Below, in pieces: positions 43,861 through 51,846 of a stretch of DNA of 64,000 bases. Positions within the stretch are counted from its first letter, which is position 1. The number at the start of each line of letters is the position of its first letter. The translations under genes and the position numbers were made by a program. The DNA is taken from NCBI GenBank assembly GCA_051252455.1, contig JBPOFM010000002.1, positions 186,001-250,000 of the forward strand. Reading direction: 5' to 3'. The notes under the pieces were generated by a model. The model saw only the letters and a program-made list of their open reading frames with translations, was not told the origin of the DNA and did no database searches. This DNA comes from JBPOFM01 sp051252455. GTDB taxonomy: Bacteria > Bacteroidota > Bacteroidia > Flavobacteriales > Flavobacteriaceae.

Positions 43861-44226
43861 ATGGCAAATTATAAATATGATTTGGAAGAAAGATTGATTC
43901 AGTTTGCAGTAGATGTTATTATTATTTGCGGAAAAATTGATGGTAACTTTGCTTCGCAACATTTGTCGAAACAATTAATTCGTTCAGCCACAGCTTCAGC
44001 ACTTAATTATGGTGAAGCCCAAAGTGCTGAATCCACAAGAGATTTTCTTCATAAGATGAAAATTTGTCTCAAAGAATTGAGAGAGTCTTTAGTGAACTTA
44101 AAAATCCAGAGAGGAACTAATCTCATTAAAGACTTACAAAAGTTAGAATTACTTATAAAAGAAAACAATGAACTTATTGCGATTTTCGTTTCAAGCATTC
44201 GAACTTCACAAAATAAAAATAAATAA
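43861..44226 (+). CDS. Four-helix-bundle (S23 / rRNA-IVS-type) protein
   Basis: The 121-residue all-helical protein matches the family first found in 23S rRNA intervening sequences: LIQFAVDVIIICGKI, SKQLIRSATASALNYGEAQSA and FLHKMKICLKELRES are typical. It is unrelated to phenylacetate use and sits between paaG and paaH, bracketed by inverted GAATATCGAA repeats. Function is unknown in the family; it looks like an insertion into the operon. Confidence 0.86.
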   Translation: MANYKYDLEERLIQFAVDVIIICGKIDGNFASQHLSKQLIRSATASALNYGEAQSAESTRDFLHKMKICLKELRESLVNLKIQRGTNLIKDLQKLELLIKENNELIAIFVSSIRTSQNKNK

Positions 44227-44280
44227 ATGAATGTTAATTGTTTAGTTGAAATCAAAAACTTCAACATTCAGTATTCAACA

Positions 44281-44290
44281 TTCGATATTC
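44281..44290 (-). repeat. Inverted-repeat flank (right) of four-helix-bundle gene
   Basis: TTCGATATTC, the reverse complement of the left flank motif, followed by a partial second copy GATATTA, 10 bp before the paaH ATG. Confidence 0.58.
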
Positions 44291-44300
44291 GATATTAATT

Positions 44301-45470
44301 ATGAACGTAGGAATCATAGGAAGTGGAACAATGGGAAGCGGCATCGCACAAGTGTCTGCAACTTCTGGGTGTAAAGTCAAATTATACGATACCAATCAAG
44401 CGGCTTTGGATAAGGCGAAATCAGCTTTGGAAAAGATATTAGCTCGATTGATTGAAAAAGGGAAAATCGATGAAACTGAAAAATCAAGAATCCAGAACAA
44501 TATATCTTATGTTGACAGTCTAAAAGACTTATCAAATTCAGATTTCACGATTGAAGCCATTATTGAAAACCTAGACATCAAGAAAAAAGTCTTTTCAGAA
44601 TTGGAAACCTATGTGTCCGATGATTGTATCATTGCATCAAATACCTCAAGTTTATCCATCGCATCCATCGCATCATCACTAAAAAAACCAGAACGCTGCA
44701 TCGGAATTCATTTTTTCAATCCTGCGCCTTTGATGCAATTGGTTGAGGTGATTCCAGCCATTCAAACGTCGAAAGAAACCCTTGATAAATCCATTCAAAC
44801 CATTTCCGATTGGAAAAAAGTAGTTGCAGTCGCCAAAGACACGCCAGGATTTATAGTGAATCGTGTTGCAAGACCTTTTTACGGAGAATCACTTCGAATT
44901 TATGAAGAAGGCATTGCCGATTTTGCAACCATAGATGAAAGTTTAAAAACTCTGGGAGGGTTCAGAATGGGGCCTTTCGAATTGATGGATTTCATTGGGA
45001 ATGATGTCAATTACACAGTCACTGAAACCGTTTTTACCGCATTCTATTTCGACCCAAGATACAAACCTGCATTCACACAAAAACGTTTCGCAGAAGCTGG
45101 CTATTTAGGTCGAAAATCAGGAAAAGGTTATTACAATTATGATGAAAATGGAGCAATCATCATTCCGAGTGAAGCGAAGGAATCTCTTGATAACGAATTG
45201 GCACAACAAATTTTCGACCGCGTTTTAGTCATGCTCATAAACGAAGCAGCCGATGCCTTGTTTTTAAATATCGCATCCGCCAAAGACATCGATAACGCCA
45301 TGACCAAAGGCGTCAACTACCCAAAAGGATTATTGGCTTGGGCAGACGAAAAAGGCATCGAATGGTGCGTCACTAAAATGGATGAATTATTTGATGAATA
45401 CCATGAAGAACGCTACCGTTGCAGTCCGTTGTTACGTAAAATGAACAGGGAAAACAAAACATTCTTTTAA
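44301..45470 (+). CDS. paaH: 3-hydroxyacyl-CoA dehydrogenase PaaH
   Basis: The 389-residue NAD-dependent enzyme oxidises 3-hydroxyadipyl-CoA to 3-oxoadipyl-CoA. GIIGSGTMGSGIAQ (4-17) binds NAD; ASNTSSLSIASI and GIHFFNPAPLMQLVEV follow, with the catalytic His in HFFNP. The C-terminal domains follow with LGRKSGKGYYNYD. Residues IIPSEAKES (about 287-295) are encoded by a dispersed repeat also seen at 52829 and 53866. It is shorter than E. coli PaaH. The stop overlaps the paaI start. Confidence 0.9.
   Translation: MNVGIIGSGTMGSGIAQVSATSGCKVKLYDTNQAALDKAKSALEKILARLIEKGKIDETEKSRIQNNISYVDSLKDLSNSDFTIEAIIENLDIKKKVFSELETYVSDDCIIASNTSSLSIASIASSLKKPERCIGIHFFNPAPLMQLVEVIPAIQTSKETLDKSIQTISDWKKVVAVAKDTPGFIVNRVARPFYGESLRIYEEGIADFATIDESLKTLGGFRMGPFELMDFIGNDVNYTVTETVFTAFYFDPRYKPAFTQKRFAEAGYLGRKSGKGYYNYDENGAIIIPSEAKESLDNELAQQIFDRVLVMLINEAADALFLNIASAKDIDNAMTKGVNYPKGLLAWADEKGIEWCVTKMDELFDEYHEERYRCSPLLRKMNRENKTFF
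45161..45186 (+). repeat. Dispersed repeat copy inside paaH
   Basis: CATTCCGAGTGAAGCGAAGG and following AATCTC: a slightly divergent copy of the element at 53866 and 52829, in frame within a linker of PaaH. Confidence 0.62.
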
Positions 45471-45880
45471 TGGAAGGAAAAAAAATTCCATATAAAATGT
45501 TATCACAAGATGCCTACAGTACGTGGCTCGGAATAGAAATTTTAGAGTGCGAAATTGGTCGCTGTAAAGTCGCTATGACCATTAGAAAAGATATGTTGAA
45601 CAGCATGAACAAAGCACACGGAGGCATCAGTTATTCATTGGCCGATACTGCTTTTGGATTTGCTGCCAACACACATGGCAATTATGCAGTATCAATAGAA
45701 ACGAGCATTAACCATATTGAAGCATTAAATGAAGGAGATTATTTGGTTGCAGAGTCTGTAATTGAAAAAGTAAATACTAAATTAGGGTTCAATATTATTG
45801 AAGTCAAACGAGGCAACGAATTGGTCGCCCTTTTTAAAGGTGTAGTCTATCGTACTCAAAAAACATGGCAAGAAAATTAA
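45470..45880 (+). CDS. paaI: Hydroxyphenylacetyl-CoA thioesterase PaaI
   Basis: The 136-residue hot-dog thioesterase releases dead-end acyl-CoAs of the pathway. NSMNKAHGGISYSLADTAFGFAAN (segment about 42-65) holds the HGG and Asp catalytic region. The ATG shares a base with the paaH stop (TAATG), so translation is coupled. Confidence 0.88.
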   Translation: MEGKKIPYKMLSQDAYSTWLGIEILECEIGRCKVAMTIRKDMLNSMNKAHGGISYSLADTAFGFAANTHGNYAVSIETSINHIEALNEGDYLVAESVIEKVNTKLGFNIIEVKRGNELVALFKGVVYRTQKTWQEN

Positions 45881-45907
45881 AAAACAACTAATTAAAATCC
45901 TTAAACT

Positions 45908-46768
45908 ATGAAATGGCAAGGTAGAAGACAAAGTGGAAATTTAGACGACCGTCGCGGAATGAGCTCCAAAGGCAAATTGGCAGCAGGTGGAGGCGTTATT
46001 GCAGTGGTAGTAATCTTATTGCAAATTTTTGGAGGTGAAACAGGTCAAAATTTAGCTCCAATTTTAGAACAAGTGAATCAGTCACAGTCCGTTTCTTCGG
46101 GCGAACAGAGAGAATTAACGGCTCAAGAAAAGGAAATGGGCGATTTTATGGCAACCGTATTGGCAGATACTGAAAATGTTTGGAATCAGGTTTTCAGGGA
46201 AAATAACCTTGGCGATTATAAAGAACCTACGATGGTATTATTTACGCAGGCAGTATCAACAGGCTGTGGAAATGCAAGTTCGGCTTCAGGACCATTTTAC
46301 TGTCCTGCAGACCAAAAAGTGTATATGGATTTAGCCTTTTTTGATGAGTTGAAATCGAGATTTGGAGCCAAAGGTGGCGATTTCGCCATTGCTTATGTCA
46401 CAGCGCACGAAATTGGCCATCACATCCAAACCATCTTGGGAACATCCAATAAAGTAAGACAATTACAACAACAAAGCAATCAAACAAGGGCAAATGAACT
46501 ATCTGTCGCGCAAGAACTTCAAGCTGATTTTTATGCAGGTGTTTGGGCTTACCATAACCAAGATTATTTGGAAGAAGGCGATATTGATGAGGCATTGAGT
46601 GCTGCAAACGCGGTAGGTGATGATGCTATTCAAAGAAAAACGCAAGGTAGTATCAACCCAGATAGTTTTACCCATGGAACTTCGCAGCAAAGGAAAGAAT
46701 GGTTCATGAAAGGTTATAGAACAGGAGACATCAGACAAGGAGATACATTTTCAGAACTGATAAATTAA
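45908..46768 (+). CDS. Neutral zinc metallopeptidase (YpfJ/KPN_02809 type)
   Basis: The 286-residue protein starts MKWQGRRQSGNLDDRRG, has a membrane helix at about 25-44 and a zinc-binding motif AHEIGHHIQ (about 160) with a downstream QADFYAGVWA segment likely giving the third ligand. This is the family often annotated YpfJ. It sits among paa genes in the same direction with 27 bp before it, but no link with phenylacetate is known. Confidence 0.9.
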   Translation: MKWQGRRQSGNLDDRRGMSSKGKLAAGGGVIAVVVILLQIFGGETGQNLAPILEQVNQSQSVSSGEQRELTAQEKEMGDFMATVLADTENVWNQVFRENNLGDYKEPTMVLFTQAVSTGCGNASSASGPFYCPADQKVYMDLAFFDELKSRFGAKGGDFAIAYVTAHEIGHHIQTILGTSNKVRQLQQQSNQTRANELSVAQELQADFYAGVWAYHNQDYLEEGDIDEALSAANAVGDDAIQRKTQGSINPDSFTHGTSQQRKEWFMKGYRTGDIRQGDTFSELIN

Positions 46769-46837
46769 ATTATCAAAAATATTAATTTGAGAATGGAGCA
46801 TCAATTTTCGACTTCAATTTCAACTTCAAATTCATAA

Positions 46838-48055
46838 ATGGAAGCATACATAATAGACGGCATAAGAACACCAATTGGAAGTTATCAAGGCACATTATCT
46901 GCAGTTAGAACAGATGATTTAGCAGCCTTGGTAATCGAAGAAATCGTAAAACGTAATCCAAATATTCCAAAAGATTCTTATGACGATGTCATTTTAGGCT
47001 GTGCCAATCAAGCAGGGGAAGATAATCGAAATGTTGCAAGAATGGCCTCGCTTTTAGCAGGATTACCATTTTCAGTTCCAGGAGAAACAGTAAATAGGTT
47101 ATGTAGTTCAGGATTATCAGCAATCATTCACGCTAATCGAGCCATAAAAGCAGGCGATGGCGATGTATTCATCGCTGGTGGTGTTGAAAATATGACACGT
47201 GGACCATACGTAGTTGCCAAACCTTCTAGCGCATTTGGTACCGATGCCAAATTGTACGATTCCAGTTTTGGCTGGCGATTTGTTAACCCAAAAATGCAAA
47301 AAATGTATGGCACCGACGGAATGGGTAATACGGCCGAAAATCTTGTTGAGAAATATGACATTTCTCGTGAAGACCAAGATAAATTTGCCTATTGGAGCCA
47401 AATGAAAGCAGCCAAAGCGAAAGAAAATGGTCGCCTTGCAAAAGAAATTCTGACCGTTGAAATTCCGCAACGCAAGAAAGACCCCATCAAATTTTCTGAA
47501 GATGAATTTGTTAAACCAAATACTTCTTTGGAAGTGTTGGCAAAGTTAAGAGGTGCATTCAAGGACGAAGGCGGGAGCGTCACAGCTGGAAATTCATCAG
47601 GATTGAATGATGGTGCAGCAGCGACAATCATAGCTTCAGAAGAAGCCGTCAAAAAATACAATCTAAAACCATTAGCAAGAATCGTAAGTTCAGCTGTTGT
47701 AGGTGTTGAGCCCAGAGTCATGGGCATCGGTCCCGTTGAAGCATCCAACAAAGCCTTGAAAAAAGCAGGATTAACGATTGACAATATGGATATCATCGAA
47801 CTCAATGAAGCCTTCGCTGCACAAGCCTTGGCATGTACCAGAGCTTGGGGATTGGCTGACGACGACCCAAGATTGAATCCAAATGGCGGTTCCATCGCTA
47901 TCGGTCATCCGCTCGGGGTTACGGGAACTAGAATTGCCTATTCGGCAGCTTTGGAATTGCAAGAAACCGGAAAGAGATACGCCTTGGTGACCATGTGTAT
48001 TGGTGTCGGGCAGGGCTATGCGGCCATTATCGAGAACGTCAATTATAAAAAGTAG
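46838..48055 (+). CDS. paaJ: 3-oxoadipyl-CoA thiolase PaaJ
   Basis: The 405-residue thiolase cleaves 3-oxoadipyl-CoA to acetyl-CoA and succinyl-CoA, the last step of the pathway. It has the acyl-enzyme Cys in NRLCSSGLSAI (about 90), NEAFAAQALA, GGSIAIGHPLGVTG (His near 356) and a C-terminal Cys in CIGVGQGYA. It could also serve beta-ketoadipate use (PcaF type). It is followed by repeat copy 3. Confidence 0.9.
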   Translation: MEAYIIDGIRTPIGSYQGTLSAVRTDDLAALVIEEIVKRNPNIPKDSYDDVILGCANQAGEDNRNVARMASLLAGLPFSVPGETVNRLCSSGLSAIIHANRAIKAGDGDVFIAGGVENMTRGPYVVAKPSSAFGTDAKLYDSSFGWRFVNPKMQKMYGTDGMGNTAENLVEKYDISREDQDKFAYWSQMKAAKAKENGRLAKEILTVEIPQRKKDPIKFSEDEFVKPNTSLEVLAKLRGAFKDEGGSVTAGNSSGLNDGAAATIIASEEAVKKYNLKPLARIVSSAVVGVEPRVMGIGPVEASNKALKKAGLTIDNMDIIELNEAFAAQALACTRAWGLADDDPRLNPNGGSIAIGHPLGVTGTRIAYSAALELQETGKRYALVTMCIGVGQGYAAIIENVNYKK

Positions 48056-48057
48056 TT

Positions 48058-48134
48058 GGGCGTTACCACAAGGGTCGGGCTTTCGGCAGTCGCTCTCTTC
48101 GAGGAGCTCCAACAATGCCTCAATCCCTAACGCA
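48058..48134 (+). repeat. Structured dispersed repeat, copy 3
   Basis: Between paaJ and paaZ. GGGCGTTACC at the start and CCCTAACGCA at the end pair through GCGTTA and TAACGC. It shares long blocks with copy 2 (40114), including AAGGGTC, GGCTTTCGGCAGTCGCTC and GGAGCTCCAACAATGCCTC. Confidence 0.82.
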
Positions 48135-48199
48135 AATTGAGAGTGAAATAAAGTATAGTAGATTGAAAATTTCAACACTTCAATCTCAAATTATATAAG

Positions 48200-50701
48200 A
48201 TGAACAAAATACAACATTACGTCCAAGGACAATGGACATCAGGAACCGAAGAAGGTTCACCTATACTGGATGCCATCACTGGCGAAGCATTTTCAAGTAT
48301 CGCCATTGAAGGCCTCGACATACCAGAAATTCTTAACTACGGACGCACAAAAGGAGGTGATGTTCTCCGAAAAATGACCTTTCAGGAAAGAGGTAACATG
48401 CTCAAAAGTTTGGCATTATACCTTACCAAGCGCAAAGAACAATTTTATGAAATCAGTTACAGAACAGGAGCTACAAGAGTTGATAGTTGGATAGACATTG
48501 AAGGCGGATTTGGAAACCTTTTTGCCAACGCATCATTGAGAAAACTGTTTCCCAACCAAGCGTACCACGTAGAAGGCGACCCAATCGATTTATCTCGAGG
48601 CGGACGCTTTATGGCACATCACATCATGGTTCCGAAAAAAGGAGTTGCAGTCCATATCAATGCCTTTAACTTTCCAGTTTGGGGCATGTTGGAAAAATGT
48701 GCCGTCAATTGGATGGCAGGCGTGCCAGCAGTGGTGTTGCCAGCACCATCTTCATCCTATTTGGCAGAAGCAGTTGCACGAGAAATCATCGCATCGGGAA
48801 TTTTACCTGAAGGTGCACTGCAAATCATTAACGGAACAGTTAAAAATATTTTAGATACAGTCGAATCTCAAGATGTCGTCACCTTCACGGGTTCCGCAAA
48901 AATAGGACACTTATTAAAAGCCCACCCAAGATTAATCCAAGAATCGGTACCATTCACTATGGAGGCGGATTCTCTCAATGCGTCTATTTTAGGTGAAGAT
49001 GCTGTTCCTGGAACACCAGAATTCGACTTATTTATCAAAGAAGTTAGAAACGAAATGATCGTCAAATGCGGACAAAAATGTACCGCAATCCGTAGAATTA
49101 TCGTTCCAGAAAATTTAGTGGAAGATGTTCAAATCGCATTAGGTAAAGCCTTGGATAAAGTCACCATTGGCGACCCAAGATTGAAGGAAGTAAGAATGGG
49201 TTCTCTCGTGAGTCGTCAGCAAGTTGAGGCGGTTAGAGATTCGGTTAATGATTTGGCTAAAGAAGCACAAATTGTCTATGGCAATTTAGATAAGCTGGAA
49301 ACCATCGGAGCCGATGCAAAAAAAGGCGCCTTCATAAGTCCAATTTTATTGCGTGCAGACCATCCGTTTCAAAATACAATCATTCACGAACGTGAAGCCT
49401 TCGGTCCAGTGAGTACGATAATGCCATACAAGAATTTGGACGAAGCAATTAAGTTAGCCGAAATGGGCAAAGGCTCGTTAGTATCTTCCATTGCAACCAA
49501 TGATGATAAAATCGCTAAAGACTACGTCATCAACGCAGCATCACATCACGGACGCATTTTAGTCTTGAATCGTGAGAGCGCCAAACAAAGTACAGGCCAC
49601 GGCTCGCCATTGCCATATTTGGTGCATGGAGGTCCAGGACGTGCTGGTGGAGGTGAAGAAATGGGAGGCATGCGAGGCATCAAACATTATTTACAGCGTA
49701 CTGCCATTCAAGGTTCGCCAACAACCTTAACGGAAATCACTGGGATTTATCAGCAAAACGCAAACTATAAGGATGCAGAACAGCATCCATTTAAATACCA
49801 TTGGGAAGACATTCAACCAGGAATGTCCATGAAAACCCACAACCGCACGTTCACAGATACGGATATCATTAATTTCTCAAATTTAACTTGGGACCATTTC
49901 TATGCACATACAGATATCACCTCTTTAGATGGAAGTATTTTTGAAAAACGAACTGCTCATGGCTATTTCATAATTTCAGCTGCAGCAGGATTATTTGTCT
50001 ATCCAAATAAAGGTCCAGTCTCTGCAAATTACGGATTGGAAGAATGTAGATTCCTTCGTCCATTATATCATAACGATACTATTTATGTTCGATTGACTTG
50101 TAAGCAAAAAGTGGATAGGGATGTTGCTTCCGCAGAACATCCAAGCGGCATTGTAAAATGGTATGCAGAGATATTTGATGCAAACAATGATGAAAAAGTA
50201 GCATTTGCAACCGTCCTTACCATGGTTCAGAAAAAGCAAGAGACTTTTGTTGAAATGACAGAGGATAAAATTGCCGAAAGTCTTTCAAAATTAAAAGAAG
50301 ATACAAAACCAAAATGGGGCATTATGACCCCTCAACATATGGTGGAGCATTTGGAATATACCTATAGAATTGCTTCAGGAGAAATTCAGGATTTTGAAAT
50401 CGCCACACCAGAAAAGATTTTGGAAAAGGTGCACTCAAGCCTTTATAACTATGATAAGTTTCCAAAAAACACCAATTTTCCATTGCTCGAAAAGAACACG
50501 TTGGATAAATTAAAATATGACAATTTAGAGACTGCCAAAGAGAAATTTTTGGAAGCAAGAGAAAATTATAAAACCTTTTTCAAAGAAAATCCTGATGCCA
50601 AATTGAAAAATCTAGTGTTTGGAGAACTCAATAAATATGAATCGTATTTGTTAGAAAGAAAACATTTGAATCATCACTTCGAGCAGTTCAATCTTTTATA
50701 A
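48200..50701 (+). CDS. paaZ: PaaZ with an extra C-terminal DinB/DUF1569-like domain
   Basis: The 833-residue protein first has an aldehyde dehydrogenase domain (about 1-520: FTGSAKIGHLL, active-site Cys in VKCGQKCTAIRR). A MaoC-like hydratase domain follows (about 535-675: WDHFYAHTD and HGYFIISAAAGLFV). Together they open the oxepin ring and oxidise the aldehyde. About 150 further residues are added: MTPQHMVEHLEYTYR, then KHLNHHFEQF at the end, a DinB/DUF1569-like helical pattern with several His. The usual PaaZ (E. coli) stops at 681 residues. The last codons lie in a 44-bp perfect palindrome. Confidence 0.88.
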   Translation: MNKIQHYVQGQWTSGTEEGSPILDAITGEAFSSIAIEGLDIPEILNYGRTKGGDVLRKMTFQERGNMLKSLALYLTKRKEQFYEISYRTGATRVDSWIDIEGGFGNLFANASLRKLFPNQAYHVEGDPIDLSRGGRFMAHHIMVPKKGVAVHINAFNFPVWGMLEKCAVNWMAGVPAVVLPAPSSSYLAEAVAREIIASGILPEGALQIINGTVKNILDTVESQDVVTFTGSAKIGHLLKAHPRLIQESVPFTMEADSLNASILGEDAVPGTPEFDLFIKEVRNEMIVKCGQKCTAIRRIIVPENLVEDVQIALGKALDKVTIGDPRLKEVRMGSLVSRQQVEAVRDSVNDLAKEAQIVYGNLDKLETIGADAKKGAFISPILLRADHPFQNTIIHEREAFGPVSTIMPYKNLDEAIKLAEMGKGSLVSSIATNDDKIAKDYVINAASHHGRILVLNRESAKQSTGHGSPLPYLVHGGPGRAGGGEEMGGMRGIKHYLQRTAIQGSPTTLTEITGIYQQNANYKDAEQHPFKYHWEDIQPGMSMKTHNRTFTDTDIINFSNLTWDHFYAHTDITSLDGSIFEKRTAHGYFIISAAAGLFVYPNKGPVSANYGLEECRFLRPLYHNDTIYVRLTCKQKVDRDVASAEHPSGIVKWYAEIFDANNDEKVAFATVLTMVQKKQETFVEMTEDKIAESLSKLKEDTKPKWGIMTPQHMVEHLEYTYRIASGEIQDFEIATPEKILEKVHSSLYNYDKFPKNTNFPLLEKNTLDKLKYDNLETAKEKFLEARENYKTFFKENPDAKLKNLVFGELNKYESYLLERKHLNHHFEQFNLL

Positions 50702-50720
50702 AAGATTGAACTGCTCGAAG
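50677..50720. repeat. 44-bp perfect palindrome at the paaZ stop codon
   Basis: Bases 50677-50698 (CTTCGAGCAGTTCAATC then TTTTA) are the exact reverse complement of 50699-50720, with no spacer. The centre falls just before the TAA stop. It is followed at once by a hairpin repeat. As RNA it would be a very stable stem, as DNA a cruciform. Confidence 0.92.
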
Positions 50721-50744
50721 CACCCGAGAAATCGGGTGTCTCAT
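50721..50744 (+). repeat. Hairpin repeat left of GIY-YIG gene
   Basis: CACCCGA GAAA TCGGGTG (50721-50738) followed by TCTCAT: the same design as the hairpins near paaC, with compensating base changes in the stem. Confidence 0.68.
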
Positions 50745-50761
50745 GAATTGAACCGGAAAAT

Positions 50762-51046
50762 ATGAATTGGAGTGTCTATATTATAACAAATAGACCAAAA
50801 GGAGTCTTATATATTGGAGAAACAAAGGATTTAAAGAAAAGAATATATCAACATAAAAACAAAGTTCATCCTACTACTTTTTCAGCAAGGTATAATTTAG
50901 ATAAACTCATTTATTTTGAATTGCATGAAACTAAAGAAGAAGCCATGATGAGAGAAAAACAATTGAAGAAGTGGAATAGAGATTGGAAAATTGAATTGAT
51001 TGAAAAAATGAATCCAGATTGGAAGGATTTATATAATAATTTATAA
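50762..51046 (+). CDS. Small GIY-YIG nuclease-domain protein
   Basis: The 94-residue protein is a bare GIY-YIG domain: VYIITNRPKGVLYIGETKDLKKRIYQH carries both halves of the motif (VYI and YIG), followed by the Arg of KKRIYQHK and a C-terminal Glu/Asn region (REKQLKKWNRDWKIELIE). Such small proteins (UPF0213-like) are common in Bacteroidota and of unknown role. It interrupts the paa cluster between paaZ and an enoyl-CoA hydratase and lies between two hairpin repeats in opposite orientation. Confidence 0.88.
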   Translation: MNWSVYIITNRPKGVLYIGETKDLKKRIYQHKNKVHPTTFSARYNLDKLIYFELHETKEEAMMREKQLKKWNRDWKIELIEKMNPDWKDLYNNL

Positions 51047-51061
51047 TTAATAACTAAAATA

Positions 51062-51081
51062 GATTCCCGCTTTTGCGGGAA
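51062..51081 (-). repeat. Hairpin repeat right of GIY-YIG gene (inverted)
   Basis: AGA then TTCCCGC TTTT GCGGGAA (51064-51081): read on the minus strand this is the hairpin followed by TCT, so it is inverted relative to the copy at 50721. A second small hairpin CACGC AA GCGTG (51082-51093) follows. Confidence 0.68.
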
Positions 51082-51093
51082 CACGCAAGCGTG

Positions 51094-51846
51094 ATGACAG
51101 AACCATACGTAAAAACAAAAAATAAAAACGGAGTAGGCTATATAGAGTTTTTCCATCCGGCACACAATTCATTACCGAGTAATTTATTATCAGAATTGGC
51201 AAGACAAATTACTGCTGCAGGAGAGGACGACAGCATCAAAGTAGTCGTATTACAAAGTGGAGGCGACCGAACCTTTTGCGCAGGCGCAAGTTTTGAAGAA
51301 TTGGTTGCCATCCAAAACGAAACCGATGGAAAAGCATTTTTCTCTGGCTTTGCCAATGTCATCAACGCGATGCGCAAATGTCCAAAATTCATCATCGGTC
51401 GCATCCAAGGAAAAACCGTTGGCGGCGGAGTGGGACTCGCATCAGCAACCGATTATTGCATGGCCACTAAATACGCCGAAATCAAATTAAGCGAATTGAA
51501 CGTAGGCATCGGGCCGTTTGTGGTCGGTCCAGCGGTACGACGCAAATTAGGTTTAAGCGCCATGTCTCAAATTGCAATGGATGCCAATTGTTTTTATTCC
51601 GCAGAATGGGCCATGCAAAAAGGACTTTACACTAAAGTTTTCGAGTCCGTTGAAGACTTGGACAAAGCAGTTATTGAGTTCGCCGAAAACATGAAAACCT
51701 ACAATCCAAAAGCCATGACTGAAATGAAAACCATGTTTTGGCGTGAAACCGAAGACTGGGACCAATTACTCATCCAACGTGCAAAAATCAGTGGACGATT
51801 GGTCTTAAGTGAGTTTACGAAAGAAAAATTAAAAGAATACAAGTGA
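51094..51846 (+). CDS. Enoyl-CoA hydratase/isomerase family protein (PaaF candidate)
   Basis: The 250-residue crotonase-fold protein likely hydrates 2,3-dehydroadipyl-CoA, the PaaF step, since no other hydratase for it is visible. FCAGASFEEL and GKTVGGGVGLASATDY form the oxyanion hole; LSELNVGIGPF replaces the common PE-x-x-xG-x-x-PG pattern but keeps the Glu. ATG 51094 is chosen; an upstream in-frame TTG at 51073 lies in the hairpin. Its stop overlaps the GTG of paaY. Assignment to PaaF is from context. Confidence 0.8.
   Translation: MTEPYVKTKNKNGVGYIEFFHPAHNSLPSNLLSELARQITAAGEDDSIKVVVLQSGGDRTFCAGASFEELVAIQNETDGKAFFSGFANVINAMRKCPKFIIGRIQGKTVGGGVGLASATDYCMATKYAEIKLSELNVGIGPFVVGPAVRRKLGLSAMSQIAMDANCFYSAEWAMQKGLYTKVFESVEDLDKAVIEFAENMKTYNPKAMTEMKTMFWRETEDWDQLLIQRAKISGRLVLSEFTKEKLKEYK

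Noticed and set aside
47389..48178. Long minus-strand ORFs (135 and 168 codons) antisense to the thiolase gene
   Set aside because: The plus-strand frame carries all thiolase motifs; the antisense frames are by-products of codon bias.
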